IMG/VR virus record: IMGVR_UViG_3300021090_000101
Location: 1-23,882 of that record
Reading direction: 5' to 3' (one strand)
DNA length: 23,882 bases
Source: a virus
The notes beneath the pieces are model-generated. The model was not told where the DNA came from, did no database searches, and saw nothing but the letters and a program-made list of their open reading frames with translations. The translations under genes and the position numbers were made by a program. Shown here in pieces: positions 1 to 6,959 of this stretch. Position 1 is the stretch's first letter. Each line of letters opens with the position of its first letter.

Positions 1-1
1 T

Positions 2-1000
2 CATCTGCGCCATCTGGATGTCACTGTGTGCACTTTCGTAGAGATATGCTCCACGGAAGTCACACTTGAGAAAGTTGCCAACAGCTCCAAAGTTATTGTA
101 CTGAGCACCAAAACGAATCCGCTCAAAATCTTCAGCTGTAGGTGCTCCAGCTGCAATATCTTCGGTAGCAATATGACCACCGATGGAGTATGTAACTATC
201 CATCTACCAAATCGCTGTTGTGTACGGAAAGCAACTATCTGCCAACCAGTCGTTTCAGACAAGTTGCCTGTAAACGAATAGGTTGTACTATTAAAACCAA
301 TCAAAGCTTTACCGCCTGCTCCAACCTGAATGAAAGGGCGGAAGCCAGTAGACATGTTCTCGCCATTTTCACTAAAGCAGAACAATCCATTGTTAGCACC
401 AGACACACCATATCTAACTACGACATAGAATGTCAAGTCTGTACCGGCATAGAGTGTCGGCGAGCCTCTGATCGTTTCAAGCACATCATTAGTACCATCA
501 AACTCAACGTATGGCAAGCCATCAATCGAATCTGCGGCTCTATAAGTTGGCTTGTTGGTAGCTTCAGTTGGACTACTCCATGTAGCAGTGCCCATCTGGT
601 TTGCCCATGTAGTCACAGACGCACCATCAGCTACTCCAATTCCTACATCTGCTTCAACATACATCGCTGCAGAGCCAATTAGTGATCCAAGTGGCCGATT
701 AAGCAATTCTGCTGGTGCTACACAAAACACATCCTTTGCACCAGCTGAGAAATTGACCAAAGCTCCAGCATTAGAGCTACCTAACACTGTAGTTCTAGAC
801 AATGTGTCAGTTCCAGCATCTGTTACTGTACCAATACCGACTTCCCACTCGGTAGTCCCAGCAATTAGGTAGTAACAGCTATGCCCATTGCCTATACCAG
901 CAACAAACGTCTGAAAACTATCCTTTGCTCCGGCCAGATTGATAGTTCCTGTGCCAGTCGAGGTAGTAGTTTCACCTACACGATCATTTATCTTGATCAT
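2..1000 (-). CDS. tail fibre / receptor-binding protein, LamG-like C-terminus (partial)
   Basis: The frame is open from an ATG at 1000 to the left edge (333 codons, no stop), so the C-terminus is missing. The start overlaps the stop of the upstream gene as ATGA. Residues 1-100 begin MIKINDRVGETTTSTGTGTI and contain WEVGIGTVTDAGTDTLSRT followed by NFSAGAKDVF. From memory this pattern is common at the N-terminus of phage fibre proteins, where it attaches the fibre to the virion. From about residue 108 the sequence looks like a concanavalin/LamG fold: a TTWANQ segment, YVEFDGTNDVLE, LTFYVVVRYG and a C-terminal RGAYLYES strand. That suggests carbohydrate or surface-receptor binding. It is the last gene of the late arm in view. 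The fold assignment rests on pattern recognition only; a generic minor tail protein is the alternative. Confidence 0.75.
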   Translation of the reverse strand, partial: MIKINDRVGETTTSTGTGTINLAGAKDSFQTFVAGIGNGHSCYYLIAGTTEWEVGIGTVTDAGTDTLSRTTVLGSSNAGALVNFSAGAKDVFCVAPAELLNRPLGSLIGSAAMYVEADVGIGVADGASVTTWANQMGTATWSSPTEATNKPTYRAADSIDGLPYVEFDGTNDVLETIRGSPTLYAGTDLTFYVVVRYGVSGANNGLFCFSENGENMSTGFRPFIQVGAGGKALIGFNSTTYSFTGNLSETTGWQIVAFRTQQRFGRWIVTYSIGGHIATEDIAAGAPTAEDFERIRFGAQYNNFGAVGNFLKCDFRGAYLYESAHSDIQMAQM

Positions 1001-1386
1001 GCAAGAGTCATACTAACATTCCCAATCGGGAACTGTAGAGTATCTCCGTTGTTGATAGTCCGAGAAGTTGTCATTGCTTTGATAATACTCAAAGCATTAC
1101 CACCAGAACTAGCATCAAACAAGCATGCATGGGTAACTACACCCCAGTTAGCTGATGCTGTTGGAAAGTTTACTTGTACAGAGTTGACAACCACTCCATT
1201 ACTAGGAGCTCCAAAGGTGACAGCTACACGAGCATAGCTTCCACCAACTACTTCTGTGCCTGTACCTGCTTCAGCATCTGTAACAGCTGTAAAAAGCGCT
1301 AGATACACAACAGCAGGCTGTGTGATCGCAAGATTCCTGAAGTACTTAGTAAGCTCATTCTCCAGGAAGTTTGAAAGATCGCTCAT
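997..1386 (-). CDS. phage tail fibre-type minor structural protein
   Basis: This 129-aa protein starts MSDLSNFLENELTKYFRN. It contains VYLALFTAVTDAEAGTGTEV, YARVAVTFGAPSNG and VNFPTASANWGVVTHACLFDAS. I recognise this layout (short helix, then LFTA, then G-Y-R, then WG-VTH-LFDA, then GDTLQFP) from a widespread family of small phage structural proteins often labelled tail fibre. It is predicted to be almost all beta after the first helix, without a signal peptide or membrane segment. It overlaps the gene on each side by 4 nt (ATGA), which fits translational coupling in the late operon. Its exact place in the virion cannot be read from the sequence. Confidence 0.75.
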   Translation of the reverse strand: MSDLSNFLENELTKYFRNLAITQPAVVYLALFTAVTDAEAGTGTEVVGGSYARVAVTFGAPSNGVVVNSVQVNFPTASANWGVVTHACLFDASSGGNALSIIKAMTTSRTINNGDTLQFPIGNVSMTLA

Positions 1387-1922
1387 CGTCTTACCTTTCT
1401 GCGCCAGATACTTACGTTAGAGCCTACTGGGCTTCCACCAGTAACAACTGGTGTAGGAACAACAAAGCGTGCTATAGCAAACGGAACAGCTATTGAGACA
1501 CTACTCAATACTACTGGAGTAATTCCCACAAATCTAGCAATTGCAATAGCTGGTGTAATAGCTACTACCGCTGATATGCCCGGTGCTATAGCAGCTAATC
1601 TAAAGACAGCAGGAGTAACTGCCAAACTAGCTGTACTAGTCACTATTGGTGTTACTGCCACAAATCTAGCTACAGTTGCACCAACTGAAATGCTTGCTAC
1701 AGCCGATATAACTGGTGTAGATACTACAAACCGAAACACTGTTGGAGTAATACCTAATGATAAAACTGCACTCACACTAGGTGTTACTGCAACAAACCTA
1801 AAGACAACTGGTGAAACACTGACATTTTGTGGAGTTCCTCCGGTAATTATGCCAGGATAGAGTCTGAACTGTCTTATATCAGATTCTACTTGCGGTCGGA
1901 GGATAATGTCAGTAATTGGCAT
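1383..1922 (-). CDS. structural protein built from six 22-residue repeats
   Basis: This 179-aa protein has a 32-residue leader (MPITDIILRPQV...), then six back-to-back repeats of exactly 22 residues (33-164), then a basic tail ending WRRKVRR. Every repeat has Arg at position 10 and Pro at position 16. The core reads xVxRFVxxTPxV, alternating hydrophobic and small residues, which points to regular beta strands and possibly a fibrous or beta-solenoid stalk. There is no signal peptide. It sits between a carboxypeptidase-regulatory-like protein and a tail-fibre-type protein and shares one base (TAATG) with the upstream gene. I do not recognise the family. A spike, stalk or fibre-linker role is inference from repeats and position. 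Confidence 0.7.
   Translation of the reverse strand: MPITDIILRPQVESDIRQFRLYPGIITGGTPQNVSVSPVVFRFVAVTPSVSAVLSLGITPTVFRFVVSTPVISAVASISVGATVARFVAVTPIVTSTASLAVTPAVFRLAAIAPGISAVVAITPAIAIARFVGITPVVLSSVSIAVPFAIARFVVPTPVVTGGSPVGSNVSIWRRKVRR
1431..1826 (-). repeat. six tandem 66-nt coding repeats
   Basis: Six in-frame units of 66 nt encode the 22-residue repeats of the 179-aa structural protein. The DNA copies have diverged more than the protein pattern (Arg at 10, Pro at 16), so the repeat appears held by selection on the protein rather than being a recent duplication. Confidence 0.8.
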
Positions 1923-2353
1923 TAGCCATTCACGGCAGTCAGTACTAAGTTATCGTCTGTCGTGCCAAACACATCTGGAGCACCGTCTTGATATCCAACA
2001 CAGAAGTAATATCCTTGATCGAGACCTACAGTGAACGAATAATTGCCGCTACCATCAGAAATAGTAGTAGCAATCCACTCTTTATTGTCTGTACGAAACA
2101 AGTTCACTGTACAATTCCCTAACGGCGCTCCACCTGCATCAAGAGTAATGCCTGTTAAGGTGTAATACCCTTTGAACAGCACTCGTCGAAAGATCGGAGC
2201 TTTACCTGTAATATTGCATCGAGGCCTAGTAATTACTGGCCTAAACCTAGCAATATAAGCTGCTCCACTAATTTCATCTGCTAGGGTCTGACTCCCCTGC
2301 CCACATCGAGCAGGGGCTCGGCCTCTAACAAATTGTGAAGTAGATCCACTCAT
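1922..2353 (-). CDS. structural protein with carboxypeptidase-regulatory-like domain
   Basis: This 143-aa protein has a basic N-terminal half (SQFVRGRAPARCGQG, RFRPVITRPRCNITGKAPIFRRVL) that looks like a binding or linker region. The C-terminal half, about residues 63-143, reads as a small beta sandwich: LTGITLDAGGAPLGNCTVNL, then SDGSGNYSFTVG, then YYFCVGYQDG. The order G-x-V/I-T-L-D-x-G-x-P-L followed by T-x-S-D-G-x-G-x-Y-x-F is that of carboxypeptidase regulatory-like (CarboxypepD_reg, CNA-B type) domains, which phages often place on tail or head surfaces. It overlaps the next gene by one base. The domain call is reasonably firm; the role in the particle is inferred from position. Confidence 0.7.
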   Translation of the reverse strand: MSGSTSQFVRGRAPARCGQGSQTLADEISGAAYIARFRPVITRPRCNITGKAPIFRRVLFKGYYTLTGITLDAGGAPLGNCTVNLFRTDNKEWIATTISDGSGNYSFTVGLDQGYYFCVGYQDGAPDVFGTTDDNLVLTAVNG

Positions 2354-2354
2354 G

Positions 2355-2627
2355 TTAGTTTAGCGACTCAACCATGTACTGGTGAGTTAAAATGGAGTTT
2401 GCAGCATTCGCCACACTCCAAGTACCAAACAAGTTGACAGCTTGTGCTGCTGTTGAGTCAAAACCAGTACCAACTGCAGGAGCTGCATTTGGTAATAGAT
2501 GGACTCCGGCCCCACCAGCAGCAGGTAAGGCAGCACCAATAACTGCTTCTGAAGTCCATGTACCTTGATGCATCATGTTAGCAGCAGTACCTGAACCAAT
2601 CGCTCGACAGGTTAGAATCCACTCCAA
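2355..2627 (-). CDS. small structural protein, apparently missing its N-terminus
   Basis: The frame gives 90 aa only if a TTG at 2627 is used, and I see no clear ribosome binding site there. The reading frame is open a little further upstream (KANSAAASI...) to a TGA. The body (LTCRAIGSGTAANMMHQGTWTSEAVIG ... VGTGFDSTAAQAVNLFGTWSVANAANSILTHQYMVESLN, written here in parts) matches my memory of the C-terminal half of a short phage structural family whose N-terminal half precedes the EW-LTCRAIG segment. Directly upstream an ATG ORF (2612-2680) abuts the previous stop and reads into this frame if one A is added to its AAAA run. A frameshift, a sequencing indel or a true deletion are all possible. 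Confidence 0.55.
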   Translation of the reverse strand: MEWILTCRAIGSGTAANMMHQGTWTSEAVIGAALPAAGGAGVHLLPNAAPAVGTGFDSTAAQAVNLFGTWSVANAANSILTHQYMVESLN

Positions 2628-2680
2628 GATGGAAGCTGCCGCCGAGTTAGCTTTTCAGCAACTCGTTTGAGCAAGCTCAT
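2612..2680 (-). other. 22-codon ORF, likely 5' part of the 2355-2627 gene in another frame
   Basis: It begins with an ATG immediately after the TAA of the preceding gene and encodes MSLLKRVAEKLTRRQLPSWSGF before a stop. Continuing after RVAEK in the -1 frame, at GAAAAG, would join it to ANSAAASILEWIL of the downstream frame and give one 108-residue product spanning 2355-2680. The abutting start is the position expected for the true gene start in this compact operon. Confidence 0.4.
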
Positions 2681-3025
2681 TTAGGCCATACCTTCAATCT
2701 GAGCAATTACTGCACAGTCACGTTGAGAAGCTTCTGCACCAGCAGCCAAAATGCGAAGAGATTTGAATGCTACACCAGGAACAATTGTAGCCTTACCAGC
2801 AATGATAAGTACATCTGTCCCTTGGAACTGCAGTGTACGCATGTCTCCAGCAGCTGCATTTTCTTTTTCTGAAACCTGCACAGAAACTACAGTAGTCAAA
2901 GCTGTAGGTCCAATGATTGTGAGATCGGTAGCTCCACCAAAGCCAACTTTGGATGCAATGATATTACTTGCAGTCCCAGCAGCTGCGATTGTGAGTGTAC
3001 CAATGTCCACTAAATGTCTAGCCAT
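2681..3025 (-). CDS. small head or tail structural protein
   Basis: I chose the ATG at 3025 (MARHLVDIGTL, 114 aa) because GAGG lies about 9 nt upstream; a start five codons earlier lacks this. The protein is rich in Ala, Gly, Thr and Val with alternating beta-type pattern (LTIAAAGTASNIIAS, DLTIIGPTALTTVVSVQVSE, ATIVPGVAFKSLRILA) and no signal peptide or long membrane helix. This composition is typical of small virion proteins such as decoration or head-tail proteins, but I do not recognise the family. It overlaps the upstream gene by 8 nt and its stop is followed directly by the next ATG. Confidence 0.65.
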   Translation of the reverse strand: MARHLVDIGTLTIAAAGTASNIIASKVGFGGATDLTIIGPTALTTVVSVQVSEKENAAAGDMRTLQFQGTDVLIIAGKATIVPGVAFKSLRILAAGAEASQRDCAVIAQIEGMA

Positions 3026-3293
3026 GAAGCAGTACCTCAACTGTGGTTGGAGTTGGAGTCACACCATGATCCACTTCTTTGCTTACTCGGTATTTCTTAG
3101 CGTTAGCAAACGCTCCAACAGGGTGAGCCCCTGACTCTCGAAAGAAAATGCTAGGGGCATCTACAATATCAAGTCGAATGAACTCACCCTTTACGAGAGT
3201 CGAGATTCTCAACCCTAGCTCATTACCTTTCACACGACTCCACTCACCTTCAAGAGAAGTCTTACATTCAATCAGTGCTAGGCGTGTGCGCAT
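3018..3293 (-). CDS. small structural or head-completion-region protein, unknown
   Basis: This 91-aa protein starts at the ATG at 3293 (MRTRLALIECKTSL). A TTG at 3311 would add six residues but lies only 3 nt beyond the previous stop. It has mixed beta character with many charged residues (EWSRVKGNELGLRISTLVKGEFIRLDIVD) and a Pro/Thr-rich C-terminal stretch (VTPTPTTVEV). One of the six dispersed 22-bp palindromes ends at the base just before this ATG and carries the only GGAG nearby, so the site could overlap its ribosome binding region. No family is recognised. Its place between a decoration-like protein and other small structural genes suggests a virion or assembly role. Confidence 0.6.
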   Translation of the reverse strand: MRTRLALIECKTSLEGEWSRVKGNELGLRISTLVKGEFIRLDIVDAPSIFFRESGAHPVGAFANAKKYRVSKEVDHGVTPTPTTVEVLLHG

Positions 3294-3315
3294 AGTGTTG
3301 AAAATCTCCAACGCT
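3294..3315. promoter_or_regulatory. dispersed palindrome, copy 1
   Basis: AGTGTTGAA-AATC-TCCAACGCT lies between the stop of the 3315 gene and the ATG at 3293, ending right before that ATG on the minus strand. One arm is exact to AGYGTTGAA and the other has one change. Confidence 0.65.
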
Positions 3316-4025
3316 TACGGTTGAACTGAGACGTCTTCGCAGAGATACCAAACGGAATAGTCATTCGTCCCGTTAGGTGCCGCTGACGGAAGATAAGTAC
3401 CCCGGTAGTCAGTGTTGGCAGTAGTACTACCAGCCACCAACGTACCAGTAACTGCAATCGCACCGATAGCGATCTCTTTAACGGCAGTAGCTACACCACC
3501 GATAACAGATCGAAATGGCAAGCCCAAGACAACACCATCGCCAGCAATGATCGTATTAGCGCTAGCATCAGCAGCAATCGTCTCAGTGATGGAAGTAATC
3601 GTCTTGAACGCTACTACACCAGTAAACGTCTTGGTCGTACCACCAGCTGTGACAGACCATGCCTCAGCGATGACACGTCCATACTGATCTGTACCAGTGA
3701 TCGTACCACTCATATCCACAACAGCAGAACCATGAGTGACAGTAATCACTGCGTTACGAGGAGTTACAAACGTAGCTACGCCAGCAGTTGCAAGCACTCC
3801 ACCAATAGTCATATTGGTAGTACCTGCAACTGCAGCACCGGCATGAGAAGCACTCACACCATCAGTGTCAGCCGTAGATACGTCAGTAAACGTCGCTCGA
3901 ACGATTTGAGCAGTCAGCATGGACAAGGGCGCTCTGGCAGCGTTCCTAATTCCAGGCTGGCTCTGCTCTACAAATCGCTGAGGGAACGGTACCACTGTTC
4001 CCAAATAACTAGCATCGAGCGTCAT
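3315..4025 (-). CDS. head decoration-like structural protein
   Basis: This 236-aa protein has a strong ribosome binding site, AAGGAGATAC, 4-5 nt before its ATG. The middle reads TDQYGRVIAEAWSVTAGG, then FTGVVAFKTITSITETIA, then IIAGDGVVLGLPFRS. I recall this T-D-x-Y-G ... T-G-x-x-A-F-K-T-x-T-S ... G-D-x-L-G-L-P order from a recurrent class of phage structural proteins encoded just after the capsid gene. The C-terminus (YLPSAAPNGTNDYSVWYLCED) also resembles them. There is no signal peptide or coiled coil. Immediately downstream of the major capsid gene, a capsid-surface or decoration role is the natural reading, though a tail-tube role is not excluded. Confidence 0.65.
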   Translation of the reverse strand: MTLDASYLGTVVPFPQRFVEQSQPGIRNAARAPLSMLTAQIVRATFTDVSTADTDGVSASHAGAAVAGTTNMTIGGVLATAGVATFVTPRNAVITVTHGSAVVDMSGTITGTDQYGRVIAEAWSVTAGGTTKTFTGVVAFKTITSITETIAADASANTIIAGDGVVLGLPFRSVIGGVATAVKEIAIGAIAVTGTLVAGSTTANTDYRGTYLPSAAPNGTNDYSVWYLCEDVSVQP

Positions 4026-4037
4026 GGGCGTATCTCC

Positions 4038-4934
4038 TTAGATGCCGGAGGAGCCGTAGACGCCCCTCCAATCGCCGTAACCTGCTCCGTTACGCCGAGT
4101 GACCTTGAACTTCGCATCGCCAGTCTCGAAATCGTCCGAGTTCGACATCTTCATGGCTCGCCGATCGAAGTAGTTCACATCGTGCTCATCAGTGGTAATG
4201 AACCACTGATCAGCATCCGTGAAGTAATGCGACATATGCGGCATGACACCCAAGCGAGAAGCTTGGTTGATGTCGTTCTGATTGCCACCCGGTAGCGTCG
4301 GAGTCTTGAGGATCTGATTGACAATCCACTGATCCCCAGGACCGTGGGCAAGCAACTTCGGAATAGTCAACATCGGCAACCCAGCTTCGTCAAGCAAGCC
4401 ATCGAAGTGCTCGATAGCAGCCTGGAAAGCCAGCAAGCCAATATCAGCATCCACAGTCGGACGATTCCGCTGTACAACACCCTTGATCGAAGTGTGAGTA
4501 CCACACAACGACTCACCAGTCACAAAGCCAACAACAGCCGTGTTAAAGGCACTGTTGTAAGGAGTGTGCATAATGATTTCCTGATTGTTCCGGGCAGAAC
4601 GACCAAGAGCCTTCGACATCTTGTTCCCCATGATACCATACAGATCGTCTTCCATCATCTCTTCAGTGATACGGAAGCCGAGCGCATAGGTAGTCCACAG
4701 GTACCGCTTGATCGTTCCCTGAACGGCATCCTGATAGGTGAAAGGCGCACCTTCAGCCTTAGCCTGCAGAGTACCGAAACCAGCAACAAGGAAATCTTCC
4801 TCGTACGCACGCTTGCTGGTGTCCATGTTCACCAGTTTAGTACCCTCCAGAGGACGCTGCTTGTAGGTCTCGAAAAAGATCTTTCGGAACCCAGGCGCGA
4901 GGAGGTTACTAAATGCCCCACGAACCATAGTCAT
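4038..4934 (-). CDS. major capsid protein
   Basis: This 298-aa protein starts MTMVRGAFSNLLAPGFRKIF after an AAGGAGATACC ribosome binding site. The N-terminal segment (FETYKQRPLEGTKLVNMDTSKRAYEED) and the block GFRITEEMMEDDLYGIMGNKMSKALGRSARNNQE resemble the N-arm and long helix of HK97-fold capsid proteins related to Mu-type major head subunits. Later segments (KLLAHGPGDQWIVNQIL, WFITTDEHDVNYFDRRAM, KFKVTRRNGAGYGDWRGVYG) are typical of the same group, including the C-terminal W-R-G-V-Y-G-S. Its position after the portal and scaffold-like genes, and the strong Shine-Dalgarno, fit the most abundant virion protein. Confidence in the role is high; the exact capsid subfamily is uncertain. Confidence 0.88.
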   Translation of the reverse strand: MTMVRGAFSNLLAPGFRKIFFETYKQRPLEGTKLVNMDTSKRAYEEDFLVAGFGTLQAKAEGAPFTYQDAVQGTIKRYLWTTYALGFRITEEMMEDDLYGIMGNKMSKALGRSARNNQEIIMHTPYNSAFNTAVVGFVTGESLCGTHTSIKGVVQRNRPTVDADIGLLAFQAAIEHFDGLLDEAGLPMLTIPKLLAHGPGDQWIVNQILKTPTLPGGNQNDINQASRLGVMPHMSHYFTDADQWFITTDEHDVNYFDRRAMKMSNSDDFETGDAKFKVTRRNGAGYGDWRGVYGSSGI

Positions 4935-4946
4935 TTAGGTATCTCC

Positions 4947-5399
4947 TTATGCCACAACAGAGTCGAACTGCAGGTTGGCGGCGATGAACTGAACGTAAGC
5001 GGAATCTTCCCCAATTACGACTCGCCGAACGAGAACACGAGTGTTACCAGTGTCCGTGAAGTCCACTTGCCATACACCACTTACATTGACGACGCCATAG
5101 GCGACACCAACATTAGTTTCGGCAGGAGCAGAACTACACGGCATCTTGACGACTGAACCGAGCGTGAGCAACCGATATGGCACTTTGCCATTCGGGGTGA
5201 GCAACTTGGCCGACTGCGAGGTAACTTCAGAGACGGCAGCAATGAGCGCCGGATCAGCGCCACACTTCTTCATCGTCTGAGTTGCCGTGTCGTAGAAGAC
5301 CAGATCGCCTGGGACATGAGTAGCTGAGCCGTCAGGAGTAAACTCCTCAACGTAGCCAGCTTCCTGTCCATAGGCGTATCCCGCCTGAAAGACCGACAT
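4947..5399 (-). CDS. capsid-associated or decoration protein
   Basis: This 150-aa protein starts MSVFQAGYAYGQEAGYVEEF after AAAAGGAGAATAA. The predicted content is mainly beta, with DLVFYDTATQTMKKCGADPALIAAVSEV, LTLGSVVKMPCSS and RVLVRRVVIGEDSAYVQFI. The phrase 'VPGDLVFYDTATQTMKKCGAD..LIAAVSE' is like small head proteins encoded just before capsid genes that carry a decorating or capsid-stabilising role. It lies 12 nt upstream of the major capsid start with its own strong ribosome binding site, implying high expression. I recognise the type rather than a named family. Confidence 0.6.
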   Translation of the reverse strand: MSVFQAGYAYGQEAGYVEEFTPDGSATHVPGDLVFYDTATQTMKKCGADPALIAAVSEVTSQSAKLLTPNGKVPYRLLTLGSVVKMPCSSAPAETNVGVAYGVVNVSGVWQVDFTDTGNTRVLVRRVVIGEDSAYVQFIAANLQFDSVVA

Positions 5400-5837
5400 T
5401 TATTCTCCTTTTTCTCTGACATCCATGAGTTGTTTGCTGGTGATCGAGATTCCGTGATTGTCACGAAGATCCTTAGCAACAGCTTCGACAACAGCCTCAA
5501 ACTCACTCTTGTAAGCATTCTGGCGTTGCCGATCTCGCTCTTCCTTTGCAGCTAATCTGGTTTCGTACTGCTCTTTCGACATCTCGAACAAAGCATAGTC
5601 CGTTCCCAGATGACGCCCATCTTCACTGTCAGCTACACGTCGATAGCCCTCAGCGATCCTCGTAGTAACCTTGTCAGGGTTCTTGAGGTTGACCCATCGA
5701 AGATGCTTGTCCGTCTTCTTTGCCTTCACATCAGAGGCATCAAACAACTGACCCTTCGGTGAGTTAGGGACAGCTCCCGTGCTGCCCTCTTTCTTTTCTC
5801 GGCGTTGCAGTTCCGCCGCTAGTTCCTTGGTGTTCAT
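5400..5837 (-). CDS. hydrophilic head-assembly region protein, unknown
   Basis: I chose the ATG at 5837 (MNTKELAAELQRREKKEG, 145 aa) because it overlaps the upstream stop as ATGA. The protein is very charged and largely helical, with a Lys/Glu/Arg-rich C-terminal half (EQYETRLAAKEERDRQRQNAYKSEFE, given in part) likely to form a coiled coil. The middle holds LRWVNLKNPDKVTTRIAEGYRRVAD, resembling short phage proteins encoded between scaffold and capsid genes. No enzyme motif is visible. An assembly-chaperone or minor capsid role is inferred only from position and composition. Confidence 0.6.
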   Translation of the reverse strand: MNTKELAAELQRREKKEGSTGAVPNSPKGQLFDASDVKAKKTDKHLRWVNLKNPDKVTTRIAEGYRRVADSEDGRHLGTDYALFEMSKEQYETRLAAKEERDRQRQNAYKSEFEAVVEAVAKDLRDNHGISITSKQLMDVREKGE

Positions 5838-6688
5838 CGGCCCAGTCTCTCCCACTTGAGGTAATCCTTCATGTCCATACCAAGACGGTCAGCGATTTCA
5901 CGCTTGATCGGGTCATCGTTTGAAGACACAGAAGCTGCTCCAACAGATTCACGCTGGGTACGAGTCGGCGAGAAGCCTACATTAGCACTAGCAGATGCAC
6001 GAGCTTCACGCAGCGAAGGAGTAGCCTGACCATTAGCTCGGGCTGCTTTCTCTGTGACATACTTCTCCAGATTCTCGTCGTTACCACGGATGAAGTGGAC
6101 CATATCTCGCCAACCTTCAGCCTTGGTAAACACACCTTTGTCTGGCATGCTGTTATACATCGCAGCAATCTGATCACCAAACAGCTCGAACTCAAGAGCA
6201 TACTTTGCACGAGCATTCAACTCGGCACTAGATGCTGCCGCATTCGTGAGTGGTGCAATCCTGCCATCAATATGAGCTGCCATCTGTGCAGAACCACGAT
6301 TCCAAAGCAAATTGATAGCTTTAGCTGGGTTCTCTTTGAACATCTCATTGATGTCATCTTCAGTAAGTTCCTTTTCAGCAGGAGCAGGCGGAACATACGT
6401 CGGAGTACTTGCAACTGGTCGATCAGCGAAACGAGCAATCTCTGAACGTGCCTTCTCGGAGATCTTAAGAGCTTCTCCAAGAGCGTTGACTTGATTCAGA
6501 ACATCTGCAATACTCTTACCACGCAAGTGTTCTGGGACATGCTCTCCTTCAAGACGCTGGTTGAACAGTTCTTGCGGAGTTGCAGCAGGACTACCATCAT
6601 CAGTCTGGCCGGCGAGATCGCGTTCAATATCTGCCATCTCCACCACAGTACGGCCTGACTCCTCCTCTGGTCTAGCTGGTGCTGCCAT
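5834..6688 (-). CDS. scaffold-like head morphogenesis protein
   Basis: This 284-aa acidic, Ala/Glu-rich protein has long helical stretches: VPEHLRGKSIADVLNQVNAL, ISEKARSEIARFAD, then a Pro-rich break (TPTYVPPAPAEKELTEDD). A C-terminal region with SLREARASASANVGFSPT precedes a final basic helix (PIKREIADRLGMDMKDYLKWERLGR, given in part). This order (acidic N-terminus, helices, flexible Pro/Ser linkers, basic C-terminal helix-turn-helix that touches capsid protein) is what is known of phage scaffolds of P22 or T7 type. It lies between portal and capsid genes, where such scaffolds are usually encoded. The start at 6688 has GGGGAT upstream and overlaps the preceding small gene by 17 nt. Confidence 0.65.
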   Translation of the reverse strand: MAAPARPEEESGRTVVEMADIERDLAGQTDDGSPAATPQELFNQRLEGEHVPEHLRGKSIADVLNQVNALGEALKISEKARSEIARFADRPVASTPTYVPPAPAEKELTEDDINEMFKENPAKAINLLWNRGSAQMAAHIDGRIAPLTNAAASSAELNARAKYALEFELFGDQIAAMYNSMPDKGVFTKAEGWRDMVHFIRGNDENLEKYVTEKAARANGQATPSLREARASASANVGFSPTRTQRESVGAASVSSNDDPIKREIADRLGMDMKDYLKWERLGR

Positions 6689-6959
6689 CTTGAATCCCCT
6701 GTTTGAGTTGACGAAGCGTACTATCTATTACATCATCTACAAGTCGCAACATCTCGGTGTATACTTGAGCTTTGCCTTGAGCTCTCCAGATATGGCGACT
6801 ATCCAACTGCGCTTCCAGCTCCCGGTGCACTAGGTTGTGTCGGCCTTGGACCACTTGCAGGAGCATTAGGTAAGCTGGGTTGCCCTTGAGCTCCCGCAGC
6901 AAGCTGAGGTTGTCCTCCAGCTTCTCCTGATTGAGCAGCTTGTTGTTGTCGGGCGGCAT
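6672..6959 (-). CDS. small coiled-coil protein overlapping the portal 3' end
   Basis: This 95-aa protein starts MPPDNNKLLNQEKLEDNL at an ATG preceded by GGAG with a 10-nt gap. It is rich in Leu, Gln and charged residues with heptad-like spacing (LSLLRELKGNPAYLMLLQVVQ, HRELEAQLD, VYTEMLRLVDDVIDSTLRQLK), so it probably forms a helical hairpin or coiled coil. Small proteins of this kind are common between portal and scaffold genes in phages. The first 161 nt are shared, out of frame, with the portal gene, whose own C-terminal tail there is low complexity. The helical, hydrophobically patterned frame looks like the one under selection. Function unknown. Confidence 0.65.
   Translation of the reverse strand: MPPDNNKLLNQEKLEDNLSLLRELKGNPAYLMLLQVVQGRHNLVHRELEAQLDSRHIWRAQGKAQVYTEMLRLVDDVIDSTLRQLKQGIQDGSTS

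Noticed and set aside
26-872. Two plus-strand frames of 218 and 106 codons at the left edge
   Set aside because: They lie antisense to the fibre gene, which has a recognisable protein pattern and is open across the whole stretch; the plus-strand translations are Ser/Thr/Cys mixtures without a ribosome binding site.
1431-1826. Repeats in the tail region as a CRISPR array
   Set aside because: The 66-nt units are continuous coding repeats with no constant repeat and variable spacers. No CRISPR array is seen anywhere in the window.
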